In this document: positions 7,691 to 17,068 of the stretch, one piece after another | Numbering within the stretch: the first letter of the stretch is position 1 | How the letters are laid out: every line of letters begins with the position of its first letter | Assembly: GCA_902557385.1 (NCBI GenBank) | Contig: CACDZF010000001.1 | Span: 1 to 64,000 of the forward strand | Origin: an uncultured Pelagibacteraceae bacterium | GTDB taxonomy: Bacteria; Pseudomonadota; Alphaproteobacteria; Pelagibacterales; Pelagibacteraceae | Reading direction: 5' to 3' | Length of the DNA: 64,000 bases | Translations under genes and position numbers: made by a program | The notes under the pieces: model-generated | What the model saw: only the letters and a program-made list of their open reading frames with translations | Databases searched by the model: none | Told to the model about the DNA's origin: nothing

Positions 7691-8153
7691 GTATAGAAAA
7701 TTTTATTTAATTATTTTACTCATATTTATTTCAAATTGCAGTTTAAATAAAGTTGTAAAACATCACGGTGTCCATTTTTTAGATAAAAAACAACAAAAAT
7801 TAATTTTAAATTCAACTAATAAAAATGACATATTGGATAATCTTGGACCACCTTCAACTGAAAGTACGTTCGATAATGATGTATGGATTTATATAGAACG
7901 TAAAGAGACTAAATCGACGATAGCAACACTTGGGAGAAGAAAACTTATGGTTAACAATGTGCTAATATTAGAAATTAATGATAAAGGAATTTTGGTAAAT
8001 AAAGAATTTTTAAAAAAAGATGACATGAATACAATTAAATTTTCTAAAAGAAAAACAAATGTTATCAGCTCAAAGGACAGTTTCGTGTATGAGTTTCTTT
8101 CTAGCCTTCGACAAAAAATTAATGACCCATTAGGTACGAAAAAAATAAAATAA
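7689..8153 (+). CDS. bamE: Outer-membrane assembly lipoprotein BamE (SmpA/OmlA)
   Basis: 154-residue lipoprotein. The N-terminal signal ends in a lipobox (LIFISNC), so Cys17 should be lipidated. The BamE fold follows, with the diagnostic NKNDILDNLGPPSTESTFDNDVWIYIE segment spread over about residues 45-75. It is an accessory part of the BAM complex inserting outer-membrane proteins. A Lys/Ser-rich tail (about 120-154) lies beyond the fold. The promoter must lie inside the divergent neighbour, because the two start codons overlap. Confidence 0.85.
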   Translation: MYRKFYLIILLIFISNCSLNKVVKHHGVHFLDKKQQKLILNSTNKNDILDNLGPPSTESTFDNDVWIYIERKETKSTIATLGRRKLMVNNVLILEINDKGILVNKEFLKKDDMNTIKFSKRKTNVISSKDSFVYEFLSSLRQKINDPLGTKKIK

Positions 8154-8156
8154 TTA

Positions 8157-10265
8157 TTAATGTCCTGCTACAACTGCTAGTAATAATAAAGCAACTATGT
8201 TTGTAATTTTAATCATTGGGTTAACCGCAGGTCCAGCTGTATCTTTATAGGGATCTCCAACAGTATCACCTGTTACTGCTGCTTTATGAGCTTCAGAACC
8301 TTTGCCACCATAATTACCATCTTCTATATATTTTTTTGCATTATCCCATGCACCACCACCAGCAGTCATAGATACTGCAACAAAAAGACCCGTGATAATA
8401 ACACCTAAAAGCATTGCACCAACAGATGCTAATGCTGCAATTTGACCTCCAATTGCAAAAATTACAAAATACAGAACTATTGGTGACAGAACTGGGAGCA
8501 ATGACGGTATTATCATTTCTTTAATTGCTGCAACTGTTAATAAATCAACTAATTTAGCATAATCAGGTTTTTGCTTTCTTTTCATGATACCTGGGAATTT
8601 TTTAAATTGTCTTCGTACTTCAATAACAACGGCTCCACCTGCTCTTCCAACAGCTTGCATTCCCATTGAGCCAAATAAATAAGGAAGCATTCCACCAATT
8701 AACAAACCAACAACAACATAAGGATTTGACAAGTCAAATGTTACTACAACACCTTCTAATTTAGAACCAGCAACTTTTGAAAAATGTTTAATATCTTCCG
8801 TATACGCTGCAAATAAAACTAATGCACCTAAACCAGCGGAACCAATAGCATAACCTTTTGTGACAGCTTTAGTTGTATTACCTACAGCGTCTAAAGCATC
8901 TGTAGTTTTTCTTACATTATTAGGTAATTTAGACATCTCTGCTATACCACCTGCATTATCTGTAACTGGTCCATAAGCATCTAGAGCAACAACCATTCCA
9001 GCCAAAGCCAACATCGTGGTAACAGCAATAGCTATACCATAAAGACCGGCTATGTAATTTGTTAGCAATATACCTGCAACAATTATTAAAGCTGGTATTG
9101 CTGTAGCTTCTAAAGAAACTGCTAATCCTTGAATTACATTTGTTCCGTGTCCAGTTGTAGACGATTTAGCAACACTTTTAACTGGTCTATAACTTGTTCC
9201 AGTATAATATTCAGTAACCCAAATAATCAAACCAGTGATAACTAAACCAATTACTCCACAGTAATATAAACTTTTACCATTAAAAGAAATTCCATTAACA
9301 TTATATTGGCTTGAAAAACCTATAACATAATCAGTTAGAGGATATAAAACAATTAAAGATGATATGGCGGTTGCAATAAATCCTTTATATAAAGCAGCCA
9401 TTATATTTTTACTATTGCCCAATCTTACAAAAAAAGTACCTAATATAGATGTTAATATACATAAGCCACCAATGCTAAGTGGGTAAATCATCATATTCAA
9501 ATCGTTTACAAAAAATATTGAAGACAAAACCATGGTCGCAACAATTGTTACTGCATATGTTTCAAATAAATCTGCTGCCATACCAGCACAATCTCCAACA
9601 TTATCTCCAACATTGTCAGCAATAACAGCTGGATTTCTTGGGTCATCTTCTGGTATGCCTGCTTCAACTTTACCAACTAAATCTGCACCAACATCAGCGC
9701 CTTTTGTAAATATACCACCACCTAATCTAGCAAATATAGATATTAAAGAAGCACCAAAACCTAGAGCTACTAAAGCATTTACAATTTCTCTTTCATCAAC
9801 ATTTGATTTTATTAAAAGATAATAATAAACCGCAATAGATAATAAAGCTAAACCAGCCACTAACATACCAGTTACCGCTCCTGATTTAAAAGCAACTGAA
9901 AGACCGTGAGAAAGGCCTTTTCTAGATGCTTCAGCAGTTCTAACATTGGCCTGAACTGATACTAGCATACCAACATAGCCAGCAATTCCAGATAAGGCAG
10001 CACCAATCAAATAACCTAATCCAACTAAAATACTAAAAGCATAACTAATTATTACCAAAACTACCAATCCAACGATCGCTATTGTTTTGTACTGTCTATT
10101 TAAATATGCTTTAGCACCAACTTGTATGGCTGAAGCAATTTCTTGCATTTTGGAGTTACCTGAGCTTGAATTTAAAATTTGTTTTCCAGTAAAATATCCA
10201 TAAATTATTGCAATAAAACCTGCTGCAATTGTGTAAAGTAAAATTGTGTTAACAGAGCTGTCCAT
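8157..10265 (-). CDS. hppA: Membrane proton-translocating pyrophosphatase (K+-independent type)
   Basis: 702-residue polytopic pump coupling hydrolysis of pyrophosphate to proton export or conserving energy from it. The catalytic [13 protein letters not shown] loop and the [18 protein letters not shown] segment bind Mg-PPi; a second acidic cluster, [14 protein letters not shown], is near the C-terminus. The motif [10 protein letters not shown] has Lys where K+-dependent enzymes have Ala, which marks the K+-independent proton-pumping class. About 16 hydrophobic helices are expected. A Shine-Dalgarno (AAAGG) lies just upstream. It converges on bamE with 3 bases between the stops. Confidence 0.97.
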   Translation of the reverse strand: MDSSVNTILLYTIAAGFIAIIYGYFTGKQILNSSSGNSKMQEIASAIQVGAKAYLNRQYKTIAIVGLVVLVIISYAFSILVGLGYLIGAALSGIAGYVGMLVSVQANVRTAEASRKGLSHGLSVAFKSGAVTGMLVAGLALLSIAVYYYLLIKSNVDEREIVNALVALGFGASLISIFARLGGGIFTKGADVGADLVGKVEAGIPEDDPRNPAVIADNVGDNVGDCAGMAADLFETYAVTIVATMVLSSIFFVNDLNMMIYPLSIGGLCILTSILGTFFVRLGNSKNIMAALYKGFIATAISSLIVLYPLTDYVIGFSSQYNVNGISFNGKSLYYCGVIGLVITGLIIWVTEYYTGTSYRPVKSVAKSSTTGHGTNVIQGLAVSLEATAIPALIIVAGILLTNYIAGLYGIAIAVTTMLALAGMVVALDAYGPVTDNAGGIAEMSKLPNNVRKTTDALDAVGNTTKAVTKGYAIGSAGLGALVLFAAYTEDIKHFSKVAGSKLEGVVVTFDLSNPYVVVGLLIGGMLPYLFGSMGMQAVGRAGGAVVIEVRRQFKKFPGIMKRKQKPDYAKLVDLLTVAAIKEMIIPSLLPVLSPIVLYFVIFAIGGQIAALASVGAMLLGVIITGLFVAVSMTAGGGAWDNAKKYIEDGNYGGKGSEAHKAAVTGDTVGDPYKDTAGPAVNPMIKITNIVALLLLAVVAGH

Positions 10266-10283
10266 AAAACCTTTTGGTTAGTT

Positions 10284-10312
10284 ATTATTTAAATAAGTTA
10301 AAAACGGGACAA
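10284..10312 (-). promoter_or_regulatory. Possible promoter for hppA
   Basis: Minus-strand TTGTCC (10312-10307), a 17-base spacer, then AATAAT (10289-10284). The start would fall near 10277, leaving a short leader with the AAAGG ribosome site. Both boxes are imperfect. Confidence 0.3.
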
Positions 10313-10347
10313 TACAAAAAAAGATATAAAAGGCAATAAATAACTTT

Positions 10348-11307
10348 TTAGAAATTATGAGAATAACCTTTGTTTTTAAGGATAATTTTACTATTTAGTG
10401 TATTTAAAAGAGATGACTTAGTAGTATTTTTTTTAATAAAGCCGATTCTAGTAATTTTGGTTTTGCATTTTTTTGAAATTTTTTTAATTAAACTTCTATT
10501 ATTTTTATTTGCTGTAAATAATATTTCATAGTCATCACCATTAGAAATAAAATTTTCCTTTAATAATTTATTTTTTTTTAAAATTTTAGACAAATTTGAA
10601 GAAATAGGAATTTTTTCTAGAAAAATTTGGTATGAAAGTTTTTGATTATTAATCATTTTTCCCATATCCGCCACTAGACCATCAGATATATCAATTGAAG
10701 TATTTGCAATTTTTCTCAAATTTTTTATTAATGAAAATTTAATATCTGGTAAATAATATTTTTTGATAAAATATTTTTTTAAATAAGAATTAATTCGAAT
10801 TTTTTTTTTAATCGTCAATAAACCAGCAAAACTATCACCTAAGTTTCCAGTAACATAAATATCATCATAAATTTTTGCTTTATTTCTATAAATTATATTC
10901 ATGGAAATGCCCACAGATACAATTGTAAAACTCAATTTATTTGAGAATACTGTATCGCCACCAGCTAAAAATATTTTATATTTTTTTTGTTCAGCCCTAA
11001 GAGACTCAATTATTTTTTTTAACTTTAACTTATTAAAATTTTTTTTATTAACAGATGCTGAAATAAAATAGTATTTTGGGTAAACACCTTTGCAAATTAA
11101 ATCTGAAATTGAGGATCTTATAATTTTTTTAATTACTAAATTTGGGCTGTTAAAATTGATAAAGTGAGTCCCCTCATTATAAGTATCGACAGAAACAACA
11201 AACTTATTTTTTTTATCAAAAAAAACATCATCATTTAATTGCAACGAAGATTGTTTATTAAAAGTTAGACTTTTTAAATATTTATTAATTAAATTAAATT
11301 CATTCAT
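10348..11307 (-). CDS. thiL: Thiamine-monophosphate kinase
   Basis: Phosphorylates thiamine monophosphate to thiamine diphosphate. The 319 residues show the ThiL/PurM-like pattern: DDVFF near residue 25, SVDTYNEGTHF, ISDLICKGVYPKY, AGGDTVFS, VTGNLGDS, SIDISDGLVADMG and SNGDDYEILF. It overlaps nusB by 8 bases, a common nusB-thiL pairing, at the end of the riboflavin run. No other thiamine gene lies in the window. Confidence 0.94.
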   Translation of the reverse strand: MNEFNLINKYLKSLTFNKQSSLQLNDDVFFDKKNKFVVSVDTYNEGTHFINFNSPNLVIKKIIRSSISDLICKGVYPKYYFISASVNKKNFNKLKLKKIIESLRAEQKKYKIFLAGGDTVFSNKLSFTIVSVGISMNIIYRNKAKIYDDIYVTGNLGDSFAGLLTIKKKIRINSYLKKYFIKKYYLPDIKFSLIKNLRKIANTSIDISDGLVADMGKMINNQKLSYQIFLEKIPISSNLSKILKKNKLLKENFISNGDDYEILFTANKNNRSLIKKISKKCKTKITRIGFIKKNTTKSSLLNTLNSKIILKNKGYSHNF

Positions 11308-11704
11308 TAGAGCTTCTAATTTTTTTTGATATTTTGTCTAACAAAGCATTTAAATATTTGGTTTGTTTATCATCAATGAAAAAATTTGAGGCTATCAAGT
11401 ATTCGTTTATAATTATTTTTGAAGATATTTTAGGTTTATATAAAAGTTCAAAGATTGCACTTTTAATTATGACTTGAAAGACTTTATCTAATTTTTTCAG
11501 GTTTAAATCCGCATTAAGATGAATTAATATTTCATCTTTAATAACTTCATCCCGTTCAATAGTTCCCTTGACTACGTCTTTGATAAATTTTTTAAACCTG
11601 TGCTTTGGAAAAGATAAGTTTTCATCTTTATTAAAAAACATTCCATAAAGTTTTTGAATCACAATTACTCTTGGATTATTTTTTGGGCTATATGGCAAAT
11701 TCAT
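11300..11704 (-). CDS. nusB: Transcription antitermination factor NusB
   Basis: 134-residue all-helical protein that pairs with S10 (NusE) in rRNA antitermination. The pattern includes RVIVIQKLYG near the start and a C-terminal INEYLIASNFF.DDKQTKYLNALLDKI, equivalent to the NEALELAK/FVNGVLD region of NusB. Position between ribH (1 base) and thiL is the standard ribH-nusB-thiL order and supports the call. Confidence 0.88.
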   Translation of the reverse strand: MNLPYSPKNNPRVIVIQKLYGMFFNKDENLSFPKHRFKKFIKDVVKGTIERDEVIKDEILIHLNADLNLKKLDKVFQVIIKSAIFELLYKPKISSKIIINEYLIASNFFIDDKQTKYLNALLDKISKKIRSSNE

Positions 11705-11705
11705 A

Positions 11706-12086
11706 TTATTGATCTAACACAGAAATAACAGCTTTAGCAGCTTCTTTTCCCTTTTTATCTCTAGCTTTGGCTTGTCTCATATTAAGACATGTTAATATTC
11801 CGTTACCAATAGGTTTCTTATTATCAACAGATAATTTCATTATAGCTTGAGTTGAGGCGCTTGAAATAAAATCAAAATGTGGCGTTTCACCTTTAATAAC
11901 GCATCCCAATGCAATAAATCCATCATATTTTTTAATATTTTTAGAAATAGTGACTGGTATTTCAAAAACACCTGGGACTTTAATTATTTTCAAAGAAAAG
12001 TTACTCAAATTGCTTTTTGCACTTTTTAAAAGCGATGAAGAAATGTCTTCATAGTAATCTGCAATAACAATTAATATTTTTTTCAT
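11706..12086 (-). CDS. ribH: 6,7-dimethyl-8-ribityllumazine synthase
   Basis: Penultimate riboflavin step, joining the DHBP-derived four-carbon unit to the pyrimidine. It has 126 residues, somewhat short at the N-terminus. VPGVFEIPVTISK and ALGCVIKGETPHFDFI are diagnostic, with the catalytic His in the latter, and the GNGILTCLN segment follows. The start overlaps the ribBX stop (ATGA). Confidence 0.96.
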   Translation of the reverse strand: MKKILIVIADYYEDISSSLLKSAKSNLSNFSLKIIKVPGVFEIPVTISKNIKKYDGFIALGCVIKGETPHFDFISSASTQAIMKLSVDNKKPIGNGILTCLNMRQAKARDKKGKEAAKAVISVLDQ

Positions 12087-13186
12087 TTAATTATTTCTTG
12101 TTTTACAATTTTTATTCCATAACCATCTAGACCAACAACTTTTTTCCTAGATCTAGTTACTAATATCATATTTTTAATCTGTAAAGATTTAATAATCTGC
12201 GCGCCAATACCATAGTTTCTAATTAATTTATCCTTACCTTTTTTATAGAATCCTTTACTTTTATAATCCCGCAAAGTTTGGGTAACAGATTTTAGATTAG
12301 TATCTCTTATAAATATCAGAACACAATTGTTATATTTTTTGAAATGATTAAGAGTATTATTAAAAGAATTTGGCAAATTTTGATTTAAAAGATAATTTTG
12401 AACAACATTTGAAGAGATTACTCTTACACGTGGAACAATACCTTTTTTAATTTTTCCTTTAATAAGGGCAAAATGTTCAGATCCATCTAGAAGATTTTCA
12501 AATATTCTTATTAAATATTTTTTGCCTTTAACTTCAATATTTGATTTCTTTTTAAGTTTAATTAATTTTTCCTTTTTTAATCTATACGCAATTAGATCAT
12601 CAATTCTACCAATTTTTAATTTATGTTTTTTTGCAAAATTAATTAATTTTTCGCCTCTAGCCATTGTGCCGTCTTCACTCATAATTTCACAAATTACGGC
12701 AGATGAATTTTTTTTAGCTAATTTAGAAATATCAACTGATGCTTCAGTATGACCAGCCCTGACAAGTACTCCACCATCTTTTGAGATAATAGGAAAAACA
12801 TGTCCTGGAGATACAATTTCTTTCTTTAAAACATTTTTTTTTGTAGCAACTTTAATTGTTTTTGCCCTATCTTGTGCTGATATACCTGTTGTTACTCCTT
12901 TCTTGGCTTCTATTGAAACTGTAAAAGCAGTTTGATTTCTAGATTGATTATTTGGGGACATGTAAGATAAGCCTAATTTTTTTGCCTGTGCACTATCTAA
13001 TGTTAAACATATTAAACCCCTACCATACTTTGCCATAAAATTTATTTTTTTTGAGCTTGTATCTGATGAACAAAAAACTAAATCTCCTTCATTTTCTCGA
13101 TTTTCATCATCAACCAAAATGTACATACCGCCCTTTTTAGCTACATTGATAATTGACTCTATAGGGCTAAAATTTTTATTTTTCAT
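12083..13186 (-). CDS. ribB: 3,4-dihydroxy-2-butanone-4-phosphate synthase with degenerate GTP cyclohydrolase II domain (RibBX type)
   Basis: Residues 1 to about 205 are a complete DHBP synthase: the acidic DDENRENEGDLVF loop binds Mg and ribulose 5-phosphate, and HVFPI and GHTEASVDI complete the site. Residues about 206-367 follow the cyclohydrolase II fold (EHFALIKGKI, YGIGAQIIKSL) but lack the zinc-binding CLTGDVFGSLRCDCG-type segment; around VISSNVVQNYL there is no Cys. It is therefore a RibBX-like protein. A separate enzyme must supply GTP cyclohydrolase activity. It overlaps ribE by 11 bases. Confidence 0.93.
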   Translation of the reverse strand: MKNKNFSPIESIINVAKKGGMYILVDDENRENEGDLVFCSSDTSSKKINFMAKYGRGLICLTLDSAQAKKLGLSYMSPNNQSRNQTAFTVSIEAKKGVTTGISAQDRAKTIKVATKKNVLKKEIVSPGHVFPIISKDGGVLVRAGHTEASVDISKLAKKNSSAVICEIMSEDGTMARGEKLINFAKKHKLKIGRIDDLIAYRLKKEKLIKLKKKSNIEVKGKKYLIRIFENLLDGSEHFALIKGKIKKGIVPRVRVISSNVVQNYLLNQNLPNSFNNTLNHFKKYNNCVLIFIRDTNLKSVTQTLRDYKSKGFYKKGKDKLIRNYGIGAQIIKSLQIKNMILVTRSRKKVVGLDGYGIKIVKQEIIK

Positions 13187-13766
13187 TAAAATATTTTCTT
13201 ACATATTTTGATAAAATATCAATTTCAATATTTACCAAACTATTCTTTTTTAATTTAGATAAATTAGTCAATTTATAAGTATGTGGAATTAACCAAACTT
13301 CAAAGCCATTTTTGGTAACTTTAGAAATTGTCAAGGATACGCCGTTAACCAAAATAGACGCTTTTTCAATTAAATTTTTTTTTTGTTTATTTGTTGATGA
13401 GAATTCAATCAAATAAGATTTATCAATTAATTTAATTTTTTTAACTTTTGCAACATAATCAACGTGTCCTTGGCAAATATGTCCGGATATACTTTGACCT
13501 TTTTTAAGTGGTAATTCTAAATTAATAATATCACCAATATTTATTTTTTTAAATTTACTTCGAGACAATGTTTCTTTAGATAAATAAAATTCTAAGGTTC
13601 TATTTTTATAAGATATAAGGGTTAAACATACGCCATCGCATGATATTGAAATTCCTAAATCTTTATATTTGATCGGAATAATGGATTTAATAAATAAATT
13701 AATACCATTACCTCTTTTATCAATTTTATTTACTACGCCATGATTAAATATAATACCATTAAACAT
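13176..13766 (-). CDS. ribE: Riboflavin synthase, alpha chain
   Basis: Dismutates two ribityllumazines to riboflavin and the pyrimidine. The 196 residues form two tandem lumazine-binding barrels. The MFNGII start and GVCLTLI belong to the first barrel, and GQSISGHICQGHVDYVAKV and VNGVSLTI to the second. It directly abuts ribD, giving the order ribD-ribE-ribB-ribH. Confidence 0.96.
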   Translation of the reverse strand: MFNGIIFNHGVVNKIDKRGNGINLFIKSIIPIKYKDLGISISCDGVCLTLISYKNRTLEFYLSKETLSRSKFKKINIGDIINLELPLKKGQSISGHICQGHVDYVAKVKKIKLIDKSYLIEFSSTNKQKKNLIEKASILVNGVSLTISKVTKNGFEVWLIPHTYKLTNLSKLKKNSLVNIEIDILSKYVRKYFNEK

Positions 13767-14870
13767 TTAAAAATACCTTATTAGTTCCTCTCCGTTTAAA
13801 AAAGTTTCAATATTTTCTTTTTTTTTAAAGAAATGACTTATTTCTTTTTTAAAATTAAAAATATTATTTTTTCCTAATTTTTTTAGGATTTTATTACTTT
13901 TAAATAAATAAAACTCATTAATCAATTTGTTCTTTAAAAGAGTTCTGGTCAGCAATTTTCCACCCTCAACAATTATTGTGCTAATACCAAGCCTATAAAC
14001 TTTTAAAAAAACTTTCCTCAGATTTATTCTACCGCTAGCATCTAAATCAACATAACTAAGTTTAACACCTTTGGATTTAATATAATTTATCTTCTTTTTA
14101 TCTTTTGAATTATGAAAAATGATTGTATTTTTTCTTCTATTATCATTTATGATTGGTGAAGTTTTTTTAATTTTTAAAGCTCTATCTATAATTAACCTTC
14201 GTGGTGAATATTCACCTAAACCTTCTAACCTACATGATAAAACAGAGTTATCAGCATTAGCGGTTTTAGATGAAACTAATATTGCATCACAATAATACCT
14301 AAATAAATGAGATACTTTTCTAGAATATTCATTTGTTATGAATTTTTTTTTTGAAGATGTAAAATAATCTTTTGAACAAGCTAATTTAGAAATTATATAA
14401 GGCTTTTCTTTATTTTTGTGTTTAAAATATTTTTTGTATATTTTATTTGTTTTATCCCTCAATAGACCGCTTGATACAATAATTTTTTTTGACTTTAAAA
14501 AAGAATGTGCTTTTTTTTTAGTTCTTATATCAACATCTTCAATTGAATAAATAACTCTTTTTATTTTAGATTTAACAATTAAGTTAGAACAAGGAGGTGT
14601 TTTACCATAATGCGTACAAGGTTCCATTGTTACGTAAATTGTTGAACCCTTTAGATCTTCCTTTTTACAGCCTTTGATAGCAACAGTTTCAGCATGAGGT
14701 CTACCATTAAGACCGGTTTGACCAAATGATAAAATTTTATTATTTTTAACAATAACACAACCAACAGAGGGATTTAATCCTGTGAAACCATTTCTTTCAG
14801 CTGCTAAATTAATAGCATGATTCATATAATAATGGTCTTCGGAGGTAAATTTATCTTTTTTTGTAGACAT
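13767..14870 (-). CDS. ribD: Bifunctional riboflavin deaminase/reductase RibD
   Basis: Two early riboflavin steps: zinc deaminase (HAETVAI and PCTHYGKTPPC ligands, first about 145 residues) followed by an NADPH reductase domain (ISKLACSKD through IVEGGKLLTRTLL). I place the start at 14870 (MSTKKDKFTSEDHYYM, 367 residues). A longer frame to 14933 adds 21 non-conserved residues inside nrdR. The overlap with nrdR is then 20 bases. Confidence 0.93.
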   Translation of the reverse strand: MSTKKDKFTSEDHYYMNHAINLAAERNGFTGLNPSVGCVIVKNNKILSFGQTGLNGRPHAETVAIKGCKKEDLKGSTIYVTMEPCTHYGKTPPCSNLIVKSKIKRVIYSIEDVDIRTKKKAHSFLKSKKIIVSSGLLRDKTNKIYKKYFKHKNKEKPYIISKLACSKDYFTSSKKKFITNEYSRKVSHLFRYYCDAILVSSKTANADNSVLSCRLEGLGEYSPRRLIIDRALKIKKTSPIINDNRRKNTIIFHNSKDKKKINYIKSKGVKLSYVDLDASGRINLRKVFLKVYRLGISTIIVEGGKLLTRTLLKNKLINEFYLFKSNKILKKLGKNNIFNFKKEISHFFKKKENIETFLNGEELIRYF

Positions 14871-15309
14871 CGATCTTGTCCACAAATTGCACAAAGTCTT
14901 TTTCTTCTCTGAAATTTCTATAAACAGATGCAAATCTTACATAGGCAACTGGATCCAAATCCTTTAATCTTTCCATAACCATTGTACCTATGGTAGTTGT
15001 AGAAATTTCTGATTGTCCTAACTCTTCAATTGATCTCATAATTGAGCTTATAAATTTTTCGATAGTATCAGTATCAATTGGTCTTTTTTTTAATGCTATA
15101 TAGATTGATTTTGATAACTTATCTCGATCTAAAGTTGATTTTCTGCCGTTTTTCTTAATTACAAACAATTCTCTGTACTGAATTCTTTCAAATGTAGTGA
15201 ATCTTTCTCCGCACACACACATTCTTCTTCTTCTTATTGCTGTCCCATCTTCAGTTGGTCTGGAGTCCACAACGGATGTTTCACCTTTTTTATTACATGG
15301 ACAAATCAT
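14851..15309 (-). CDS. nrdR: Transcriptional repressor NrdR with atypical zinc knuckles
   Basis: Represses ribonucleotide reductase genes in response to ATP/dATP bound by its ATP-cone. The 152 residues include VVDSRP, RRRRMC and ERFTTFE, followed by the ATP-cone from about residue 46. The two zinc knuckles read C-P-C (residues 3-5) and C-V-C, where the family has CxxC in both. The position before ribD and after glyA is the usual one. Whether metal binding is kept is unknown. Confidence 0.93.
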   Translation of the reverse strand: MICPCNKKGETSVVDSRPTEDGTAIRRRRMCVCGERFTTFERIQYRELFVIKKNGRKSTLDRDKLSKSIYIALKKRPIDTDTIEKFISSIMRSIEELGQSEISTTTIGTMVMERLKDLDPVAYVRFASVYRNFREEKDFVQFVDKIDVYKKR

Positions 15310-15311
15310 GT

Positions 15312-16622
15312 TTATCTTAAATGTTTATAAATTGGAAAATTTGAACATAAATCAACAACCTCAGCTCTAACTTCATCTTCGATTTTACTATTATCATCGG
15401 GACTTTTTGATAGTCCTTTGATTGTTTTTGTTATTAATTCTCCAACTTTTTCAAATTCTTTTAATCCAAAACCTCTTGTTGTTGCTGCTTGAGTTCCAAG
15501 TCTAATTCCTGATGTAATCATTGGACTTTCACTATCAAAAGGAATTCCATTTTTGTTACATGTAATATTTGCTCTTGATAGACTTTCTGATGCTAAATTT
15601 CCTTTAACATTAAAAGGTCTTAAATCTACTAACATTAAGTGTGAGTCAGTGCCCCCTGAGTAGATTTTAAAGCCATTGTTTTTAAGTGTTTCAGATAAAA
15701 TTTTAGCATTAGCTAGAACAGATTTTATATAATCTTTAAATTCTGGTTTTAAAGCTTCTAAGAAACCAGCAGCCTTTGCGGCAATAATATGCATTAAAGG
15801 TCCACCCTGGTAACCAGGAAATACAGCAGTGTTAAATTTTTTTGCTAAATCTTCGTGGTTAGTTAAAATAATACCACCTCTTGCACTTCTAAAAACTTTA
15901 TGTGTCGTAGATGTAACTACATGCGCATATTCACATGGATTTGGGTAACCTTTTCCAGCAACCAAGCCTGAAAAATGTGCCATATCAACCATTAGATAAG
16001 CACCAACTTTGTCAGCTATTTCTCTAAATCTTTTAAAATCTATAACTCTAGAGTATGCACTACCTCCAGCAATTATTAGTTTTGGTTTATTTTCTAAAGC
16101 AATTTTTTCTACATTGTCGTAATCAATAAGTTCAGACTCTTTATCTACATCATACCCTATGGCGTTAAACCACTTACCTGACATAGAAATTTTTAAACCA
16201 TGAGTTATATGACCACCAGAATTTAGACTCATGCCCATAAAAGTATCACCTGGTTTAAGTAATGCTAAAAATACAGCGCCGTTAGCCTGAGCGCCAGAAT
16301 GTGGTTGAGCATTAGCAAACTTACAATCAAATAATTTTTTTAATCTTTCTATTGCTAGGTTTTCTGCCACATCAACATGTTCACATCCATTATAATATCT
16401 TTTACCAGGGTAACCCTCTGCATATTTATTGGTTAAAACTGACCCCTGTGCCTCTAGGACAGCTTGAGATACAATATTTTCTGAAGCAATTAATTCAATG
16501 TGTTCTTGTTGTCTCTTAAGCTCATCACTTATAGCTTTATATAATTCAGGATCAGTTTTTGACAAACTGTCCTCAAAGAAACCTTTATATTGATCATTTA
16601 AATATTTGTTTTCACTTGACAT
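15312..16622 (-). CDS. glyA: Serine hydroxymethyltransferase
   Basis: PLP enzyme interconverting serine plus THF with glycine plus methylene-THF. The 436 residues show the PLP lysine K242 in [14 protein letters not shown], the HSGAQAN motif, and the MAHFSGLVA segment before it. It lies 2 bases after rpiB and 2 before nrdR. With sarcosine oxidase at 28529-33615 it links methylated glycine compounds to the serine and one-carbon pools. Confidence 0.98.
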   Translation of the reverse strand: MSSENKYLNDQYKGFFEDSLSKTDPELYKAISDELKRQQEHIELIASENIVSQAVLEAQGSVLTNKYAEGYPGKRYYNGCEHVDVAENLAIERLKKLFDCKFANAQPHSGAQANGAVFLALLKPGDTFMGMSLNSGGHITHGLKISMSGKWFNAIGYDVDKESELIDYDNVEKIALENKPKLIIAGGSAYSRVIDFKRFREIADKVGAYLMVDMAHFSGLVAGKGYPNPCEYAHVVTSTTHKVFRSARGGIILTNHEDLAKKFNTAVFPGYQGGPLMHIIAAKAAGFLEALKPEFKDYIKSVLANAKILSETLKNNGFKIYSGGTDSHLMLVDLRPFNVKGNLASESLSRANITCNKNGIPFDSESPMITSGIRLGTQAATTRGFGLKEFEKVGELITKTIKGLSKSPDDNSKIEDEVRAEVVDLCSNFPIYKHLR

Positions 16623-16624
16623 AA

Positions 16625-17047
16625 TTAAATCTTTTTAACTCTTCTTAAGTGTCTTCCACCTTCAAATTTTGTACTTAAGAAAATTTTAACAAGACTGACA
16701 GCTTTTTTTTTATCAATCAATCTCTCACCTAATGTAATGATGTTTGCATTATTATGCAATCTAGATAATTTGGTATTTTTAACGCTATAACATAAGGCTG
16801 CTCTAGCTTTTTTTGTTTTATTTGCAGATATTGCCATTCCCATGCCAGATCCGCAAACAAGTATACCGAAATTTGTCTTATTAGAAGTGACTTTTTTAGA
16901 TAATTTTTTAGCAAAATCTGGATAATCAACAGAATGATTAGATTTTGGGCCCAAATCTAAAATCTTATTTTTTTTTGATAGTTTGGAAATTATATATTTT
17001 TTAAGATTGTATCCGGCGTGATCAGATGCTATAAAAATATTCTTCAA
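16625..17047 (-). CDS. rpiB: Ribose-5-phosphate isomerase B
   Basis: Interconverts ribose and ribulose 5-phosphates; ribulose 5-phosphate is also the substrate of RibB nearby. The 140 residues carry [10 protein letters not shown] at the N-terminus, VDYPDFA, and the catalytic loop [17 protein letters not shown] with its Cys. The GERLI and RHLRRVKKI end fit the LacAB/RpiB family. Confidence 0.95.
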   Translation of the reverse strand: MKNIFIASDHAGYNLKKYIISKLSKKNKILDLGPKSNHSVDYPDFAKKLSKKVTSNKTNFGILVCGSGMGMAISANKTKKARAALCYSVKNTKLSRLHNNANIITLGERLIDKKKAVSLVKIFLSTKFEGGRHLRRVKKI

Positions 17048-17068
17048 TAATTATATTATAATCTAAAA

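Noticed and set aside
9532-9822. Plus-strand open frame inside hppA
   Set aside because: It covers highly conserved pyrophosphatase codons on the minus strand and shows no independent motif or ribosome site.
14871-14933. Longer RibD start
   Set aside because: The extra 21 residues lie inside nrdR, are not conserved in the family, and precede a good internal ATG.
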